Source of the DNA: Candidatus Woesearchaeota archaeon
Lineage (GTDB): Archaea > Nanobdellota > Nanobdellia > Woesearchaeales > GW2011-AR4
Length of the DNA: 64,000 nt
Direction of reading: 5' to 3'
Assembly: GCA_016180235.1 (NCBI GenBank)
Contig: JACPBQ010000004.1
Span: 239,674-303,673, forward strand
The translations under genes were made by a program, and so were the position numbers. Shown piece after piece: positions 59,778 through 64,000 of this stretch. The stretch's first letter is position 1; each line of letters starts with the position of its first letter. The notes below the pieces were generated by a model, which saw only the letters and a list, made by a program, of their open reading frames with translations, was not told where the DNA came from and made no database searches.

Positions 59778-60734
59778 ATGGAAAGCACCATCTGGACAGA
59801 AAAATACAGGCCCAGGGATTTCTCTGAAATCAAAGGACAGAAGGAGATAGTAAGAAGGATAAAGGCCTTTGTGGAGCTTAAAAACATGCCGCACCTGTTG
59901 TTTGCAGGCCCTGCAGGTGTTGGAAAAAGCACTTTAGCCCTGGTCGTAGCAAGGAAGTTCTTCAAGGACGAATGGCACCAGAATTTTTTGGAATTAAATG
60001 CTTCAGATGAAAGGGGAATTGACATAATAAGGAACAAAGTCAAGGACTTTGCAAGGACAAAAGCAATAGGGGATGTGCCTTTCAAGATAATATTTCTGGA
60101 TGAGTGCGATGCCCTGACAAGGGAAGCTCAGCAGTCCCTGAGGAGGACAATGGAGAACTACACAACGACATGCAGGTTCATACTGAGCTGCAACTACAGC
60201 AGCAAAATCATAGACCCTATACAGAGCAGGTGCGCAATGTTCAGGTTCAGGCCATTGGACAAAAAGGAAATTTTTGCAATCATAGAAAAGATAGAGAAAG
60301 AGGAAAAAATCAAAATCAATGAAAAGGCAAAAGAAGCGCTGTATGAGATAAGCGAAGGCGATGTAAGGAGGGTAGAAAACATACTGCAGAGCTCGGCTGC
60401 AATAAGCAGCAATATAACTGACGAGACAATCTATTCAATGGCATCGGTTGCAAGGCCGAAGGAAGTCGATGAAGTCTTAAAGCTGGCAATAGAAAACAGG
60501 TTCATAGAGGCAAGAAACAAGCTTCTCGATGTGATGCTTAACTACGGGCTTTCAGGAATAGACATAATAAAGCAGATCCAGAAGGAAATATTAAGCCTGG
60601 ACATAGCCAATGAAAAAAAGATGCTCCTCATGGAGAAGTGCGGGGAGATAGAGTTCAGGATGACAGAAGGCAGCGACGAGTTCATACAGCTGGAAGCATT
60701 ATTGAGCCAGTTCGCTTTATACGGAAAGAATTAA
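59778..60734 (+). CDS. rfcS: Replication factor C small subunit
   Basis: 318 residues. Clamp loader subunit that opens PCNA. Walker A GPAGVGKST (near 43), Walker B FLDECDAL, the SRC motif IQSRCAMFRF, and sensor 2 region EGDVRRVENIL; C-terminal collar domain. No intein in the Walker A site. The large subunit is not in this window. Confidence 0.97.
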   Translation: MESTIWTEKYRPRDFSEIKGQKEIVRRIKAFVELKNMPHLLFAGPAGVGKSTLALVVARKFFKDEWHQNFLELNASDERGIDIIRNKVKDFARTKAIGDVPFKIIFLDECDALTREAQQSLRRTMENYTTTCRFILSCNYSSKIIDPIQSRCAMFRFRPLDKKEIFAIIEKIEKEEKIKINEKAKEALYEISEGDVRRVENILQSSAAISSNITDETIYSMASVARPKEVDEVLKLAIENRFIEARNKLLDVMLNYGLSGIDIIKQIQKEILSLDIANEKKMLLMEKCGEIEFRMTEGSDEFIQLEALLSQFALYGKN

Positions 60735-61720
60735 GAGCCTGCAAGGTGCTTTACAAGGACATCCTGCTGCACAGAATCCTGATAATTGAAATCAAGCGTT
60801 ATCTCAACATTCGTCTCAAAATCATTTCTTCCAGGGTCAAGCTCCTGGGTACATGTAACTGTCCTTTTTCCGTTCACAAGCGTTATGTATCCTGTTGTGC
60901 TGCCGCTAAGGCCAACGCACCTTAGATTTGGCAGGCCTGTATCAACTGTCACCAGCACCTTATTCTCCTTTTCCCTTGACTCTCTTGGGTCCCTTGGGCA
61001 GCTGGCAGCAGGGCTTGAAGAATCCCCTTCCTTGAATACATTGCCGGCTGCAGAATGGGTAACGTCAAAGCTGAAGCTTACCTTGTCCTGCCCTGCTACA
61101 GTCTCCCTGAAAGAAGTAACTTTCAATGGAGAGCCTGAGCTGAATACGGTCTTTGGATCATTTGGCTTGCATACATCATCATTTTTGACATTTACAAGAT
61201 CCCTAAGGACGCAAAGCCTGGAAAGCGCCTTTGTCTGGTACTTATAGCAGACATCAGCCCTGAAAACAAAAACAGTGTTTCCTGTCACGCTTCTTTCAAA
61301 ATTAAAAGACGAATCAGTGTTTGGAAAAGTGATAAAAGTCAGAGTCGGCTCTATGATATTGCCATCAGCATCCCTTTTTCTCGCGCTGGGGTCATCTTCC
61401 GGCTCCTTGTCTGTCAGCTCATTCTGGCTTGCGCCGAAATCCTCTGGAAGGAAACCTATAAGATCGACATTCACCTGGCCCCTGTCAAGGTCAAATTCAC
61501 CCTTATTCTGCAGGCTTACTATAGCCTGGAAATCGAATGTCCCGGAATCAGCAACTTCCTTTGGAGGAGAGCCATCAATGAATTTTATCTCCAAGCCATT
61601 ATCTCCGCCAAGAAATGGCGTCCTTGGAGCTGCTCCTGTATTATCGCTGCTGCCTCCCTGGCAGCCTGCAATCACAAATAATGCTAGAATGCTAATGACT
61701 GCAATGCTGAAATGCTTCAT
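60731..61720 (-). CDS. Putative lipoprotein with beta-sandwich domains
   Basis: 329 residues. Signal with lipobox ALFVIAGCQGG gives a lipid anchor at Cys 20. The rest looks like two or three beta-sandwich (CARDB-like) domains: FQAIVSLQNKGEFDLDRG near 66-83 and VTVDTGLPNLRC near 255. Five other Cys (DVCYKYQ, RLCVLRD, DVCKPND). Convergent with rfcS, overlapping by 4 bases at the stops. Confidence 0.75.
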   Translation of the reverse strand: MKHFSIAVISILALFVIAGCQGGSSDNTGAAPRTPFLGGDNGLEIKFIDGSPPKEVADSGTFDFQAIVSLQNKGEFDLDRGQVNVDLIGFLPEDFGASQNELTDKEPEDDPSARKRDADGNIIEPTLTFITFPNTDSSFNFERSVTGNTVFVFRADVCYKYQTKALSRLCVLRDLVNVKNDDVCKPNDPKTVFSSGSPLKVTSFRETVAGQDKVSFSFDVTHSAAGNVFKEGDSSSPAASCPRDPRESREKENKVLVTVDTGLPNLRCVGLSGSTTGYITLVNGKRTVTCTQELDPGRNDFETNVEITLDFNYQDSVQQDVLVKHLAGS

Positions 61721-61888
61721 TACCTGTGCACCTTTTTTAAGTTAAACATTTATAATAAACATAATAGGGGCTATTTATGATTAACCATTTATGTCCTCTA
61801 TTATAATTTAAATTCCTTTATTTAAAGTTTTCTGTTTAGGCAATAAAAAACAAAATATATTTAAACTATTCAGGAAATAATTGCAATT

Positions 61889-62104
61889 ATGCGAAGGGAA
61901 GGCATAATCGAAAATTTCATCGTGACTATAGTCGCTTCCATGATCCTTATTGTCATGGGAATGATATACTTCATTGTAACCCTTCTCATTGTAAAATTCA
62001 GCTCAGCGCTCATGGGATACTCGCCAGAGGCAAACTGGGTTGTTGTTTCTTCCGCGATTATAGTTGCAGGAATAATGATAGGCTCTGCGATAAAGAATGC
62101 CTGA
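61889..62104 (+). CDS. 71-residue membrane protein with two helices
   Basis: Two membrane segments (IVTIVASMILIVMGMIYFIV and NWVVVSSAIIVAGIMIGSAI) with a short loop. A TATA-like ATATATTTAAACT (about 61855-61867) precedes the ATG. No family recognised. Confidence 0.65.
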   Translation: MRREGIIENFIVTIVASMILIVMGMIYFIVTLLIVKFSSALMGYSPEANWVVVSSAIIVAGIMIGSAIKNA

Positions 62105-62177
62105 AAAGAATACATGATTCCTGCACCAAACCATGCAATCAGATAAACTTAAATATTGGATATATTGACTGTTCGGC

Positions 62178-62330
62178 ATGGTCAAGGCAAAAAGAGGATG
62201 GCGCAATCCGGCCAAACAGATAGAAGGGCATGAGGAAGGCGAATGCCCCTACTGCCACAAGCACGTAAACTCCATACGAAGCCATATACACGACAAGCAT
62301 AAATCGGAAAAGCTTATCGGGAAAAAATAA
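62178..62330 (+). CDS. 50-residue C2H2-type zinc-finger protein
   Basis: ATG at 62178 to TAA at 62330. A classical finger CPYCHKHVNSIRSHIHDKH (C-x2-C ... H-x4-H) sits in a basic protein. Such minimal fingers bind DNA or RNA in archaea; target unknown. TATA-like CTTAAATATTG lies about 30 bases before the start, fitting a leaderless mRNA. Confidence 0.7.
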   Translation: MVKAKRGWRNPAKQIEGHEEGECPYCHKHVNSIRSHIHDKHKSEKLIGKK

Positions 62331-62392
62331 CAGATTCTATCAGTTTTCTATATATGATTTATTATTTATTCCGTCTATTATAAATTAAGAAA

Positions 62393-62547
62393 TACGGCAG
62401 CCGGGACTTTCAAGCCATAACTTTCTTCTGAAATTTAACGGCCATCGAACCCGGATCGCAAGCTCGCTCCGACTTTCCGTCAGTGCATCCTTCCAGGACG
62501 CCTCGAAGTCTTGGGAAGCTCGAATCATACCACTAGACCACTGCCGT
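62393..62547 (-). tRNA. tRNA-Gly (anticodon CCC) with two introns
   Basis: The mature tRNA is 71 bases. Acceptor ACGGCAG (62547-62541) pairs with CTGCCGT, discriminator A (62393). The D arm has conserved A14, G15, G18, G19 and A21. Anticodon stem CGAGC pairs with GCTTG, loop TTCCCAA, anticodon CCC at 62515-62513. T stem CCGGG pairs with CCCGG. Intron 1 (62465-62511, 47 bases) lies at 37/38 with a perfect bulge-helix-bulge: CGAGC, TTCC with GGAG, bulges CAA and CGA, outer GACTT with AAGTC. Intron 2 (62407-62443, 37 bases) lies at 59/60 in the T loop; TTCG pairs with TGAA between the cut sites. CCA is not encoded. A TATA box (GGTTTATTAAAT) lies about 30 bases upstream. Confidence 0.85.
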
Positions 62548-62616
62548 ATACAACAAACAGAAACAAAGCCAATTTAATAAACCTTATTGCTGAATTTAAA
62601 ATAAGAATAAAAAGAA

Positions 62617-62889
62617 TTATTGCTTATCCTCTTCCTCTGAGGAAGAAGGCAAAGCAGCCTTGCTTATTATCATTATGTCCCCAATGGACTTTACAAGCTG
62701 ATGAGGCACAATGACTCCTTTAGCGCTTCCTAAGACCTTGTTAAGGAAAGAGTTCTTAGTTGCCCTTACTCTCCAGCCAAATACCTTGTTCTGGGTTATT
62801 ATCGACTCTTCAACATCGCCAAAATACTCGCCTACATCCGTAAATACCCTCATGTCATAGGTTTCCGAAATCCTTTTCATCTTCAGCAT
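62617..62889 (-). CDS. PRC-barrel domain protein
   Basis: 90 residues: YDMRVFTDVGEYFGDVEE, FGWRVRATKNSFLNKVLG, then GVIVPHQLVKSIGDIMII, a PRC barrel with an acidic tail (SSSEEEDKQ). GGTGAT lies 7 bases before the ATG. A second such protein is at 59475-59738; archaeal pairs of PRC-barrel proteins have been linked to cell division. Confidence 0.85.
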   Translation of the reverse strand: MLKMKRISETYDMRVFTDVGEYFGDVEESIITQNKVFGWRVRATKNSFLNKVLGSAKGVIVPHQLVKSIGDIMIISKAALPSSSEEEDKQ

Positions 62890-63006
62890 TTGAGCATCAC
62901 CTTTTCATTACTTTATTTACTTTATAATGCTCAATTGTTCATGCACAAGTATATAAAATCTTCGATTTTTAATAATATTTTTAAAAAAGCCAATATAATA
63001 ACCGAT

Positions 63007-63699
63007 ATGAAATACAAAAATCTCACAATAATAGGAACATCGCATATAGCAAGGCAAAGCATGGAAGAAGTAGAAAGAGCCATAGAGGAAGGAAAACCGG
63101 ACATAGTAGCCATAGAGCTTGACAGGAAGAGGCTTCACGGCCTTATGAACGGGCATGAGGGCAAAATAAGCATATATGATGTAAGAAGGATAGGCCTTAA
63201 AGGGTTTATTTTTTCCCTTATAGGCGCTTGGGCTGAAAAGAAGCTCGGGAAAATGGTCGGAGTGGCCCCCGGCTCGGAAATGAAGAAGGCAATCATGCTC
63301 GCAAGAAAAAACAAATTAAAAATCGCGCTGATAGACCAGGACATAGAGATAACTTTGAGGAGGTTCTCTAAAGCGCTTACTTGGAAGGAAAAATGGAATT
63401 TTATAGCTGACATCACCAAGGCTTTTTTTTCAGGGAAAAAAGAGATTGAGTTTGACCTGGCAAAAGTGCCAGACAAAAAAATAATAAAAAAACTTGTAGG
63501 CAAGGTCAAGGAGAGATACCCTAATATCTACAAGGTGCTTATAGAGGAAAGGAACGAGGTAATGGCGAAAAACCTGGGAAAAATAATGCAGGAAAATGAG
63601 GGCAAAAAGATACTTGCGATAATAGGGGCAGGCCACGAAGAGGAAATACTGGATATAATTAAAATGCCAAAAATATCTTATTCTTTTAAAATAGGCTGA
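63007..63699 (+). CDS. TraB/PrgY-family protein
   Basis: 230 residues from the ATG at 63007; the frame upstream to 62890 lies in promoter DNA. The TraB/PrgY/GumN fold motifs are IIGTSHIARQS at the start, AIELDRKRLHGL, IALIDQDIEITLRR, and AIIGAGHEEEIL at the end. GxxH-type motifs suggest a metal-dependent protease-like fold (Tiki-related). TATA-like AATATTTTTAAAAAAG at about 62970-62985. Confidence 0.88.
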   Translation: MKYKNLTIIGTSHIARQSMEEVERAIEEGKPDIVAIELDRKRLHGLMNGHEGKISIYDVRRIGLKGFIFSLIGAWAEKKLGKMVGVAPGSEMKKAIMLARKNKLKIALIDQDIEITLRRFSKALTWKEKWNFIADITKAFFSGKKEIEFDLAKVPDKKIIKKLVGKVKERYPNIYKVLIEERNEVMAKNLGKIMQENEGKKILAIIGAGHEEEILDIIKMPKISYSFKIG

Positions 63700-63709
63700 T
63701 TCTAAATGC

Positions 63710-63987
63710 GGCTTTGTCCGAAAACTCCGCTTCGCTACGGGTTAGCGGCTTCTCGCTTTTAATGTTTTGATTGATAACTGACATGCTGGAAAACCCAAAG
63801 GGTTTTCGGCATCCTTGAAAACTCTTTGAGAGTTTTCTGGAAACAGGAAATTCATATTCGAATTTCCAAGTTCACCGGAAATCTTTGATTTCCCAGTGTT
63901 TCCCGTAAGGGACGCCCCCCTTGTCAGTTAGATGTTTTTATAGAATAAGCTCGACATTATGCCGCTAACCACTTTTCGGACAAAGCC
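63710..63987. mobile_element. 278-base palindromic element (MITE-like or structured RNA)
   Basis: Ends are 15-base perfect inverted repeats: GGCTTTGTCCGAAAA (63710-63724) and TTTTCGGACAAAGCC (63973-63987). Inside are nested pairs GGTTAGCGGC (63740-63749) with GCCGCTAACC (63961-63970), and TAACTGACA (63775-63783) with TGTCAGTTA (63922-63930). At the centre are hairpins at 63789-63807, 63817-63837, 63846-63867, 63877-63893 and 63901-63912. TAAATGC occurs at 63703-63709 and 63990-63996, a possible target duplication with a 2-base offset. No gene is seen in 63700-64000. Confidence 0.6.
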
Positions 63988-64000
63988 TATAAATGCAATA

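Noticed and set aside
62407-62443. The tRNA might be a pseudogene broken in the T arm
   Set aside because: The T stem is restored exactly by removing 37 bases, the loop then has 7 bases and conserved identities, and a bulge-helix-bulge-like pairing surrounds the cuts. An intron is the simpler reading.
63710-63987. Regularly spaced palindromes at the window end could be a CRISPR array
   Set aside because: The palindromes differ from each other, the spacing is irregular and they are enclosed by nested inverted repeats. There are no direct repeats with unique spacers and no cas1/cas2.

Overview
The window comes from a DPANN-type archaeon, most likely of the Woesearchaeota/Pacearchaeota kind (inference from gene content). 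The information-processing set is archaeal: RadA, MCM, RPA, Orc1/Cdc6, both subunits of DNA polymerase D, FEN1, RFC small subunit, Hjc, TBP, aIF2-beta, RNase P p30, archaeal tRNA-splicing endonuclease, Trm5 and the proteasome-activating ATPase PAN. Many genes have an AT-rich TATA box about 28-34 bases before the start codon and little or no 5' leader. There is no rRNA and no CRISPR array.

Layout. 1-6.7 kb is an accessory/repair stretch: a LAGLIDADG endonuclease cut by the window edge, radA with a small partner, a MazG-like/DUF2075 nuclease-helicase pair, a toxin-antitoxin operon with a decayed relative, and a RadC-family gene. 6.7-8.3 kb holds a DUF457 membrane protein and RPA. 8.5-27.6 kb is a nearly unbroken leftward array of about 20 single-pass membrane or secreted proteins: pilin-like proteins, tiny membrane proteins, a lysozyme-like transglycosylase, a 1677-residue Cys-rich adhesin and a poly-proline secreted protein. 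It looks like a pilus-like surface apparatus whose motor is encoded elsewhere. 27.8-32.1 kb has RNase P p30, RDD, lipoprotein and further pilin-like genes. 32.3-49.7 kb is the information-processing core (tbp, mcm, OB/wHTH protein, aif2b, orc1-polD operon, hjc, rnz, endA-fen1-trm5, a probable C/D box sRNA). 49.8-57.6 kb holds PAN, four peptidases and TyrRS. 57.7-63.7 kb has an AbrB/PIN toxin-antitoxin pair, a Cas4-like nuclease, PRC-barrel proteins, RFC small subunit, a twice-interrupted tRNA-Gly and a TraB-family gene. The window ends in a 278-base palindromic element.

The strongest new observation is a promoter block found six times: the 10-mer CACTGGACAT, exactly 12 bases, then a TATA box. 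It precedes the endonuclease, the radA operon, radC, mcm, the AbrB/PIN operon and the Cas4-like nuclease. A seventh 10-mer lies between the radA and mazG promoters. Every perfect copy is intergenic, and nearly every target concerns DNA repair, recombination or replication. I read this as a candidate DNA-damage or replication-stress regulon of an archaeon, with the box in an activator-like position. Other notable structures are a tRNA-Gly(CCC) with one canonical intron and one in the T loop, a family of six dispersed stem-loop elements, and several loci of stacked palindromes.
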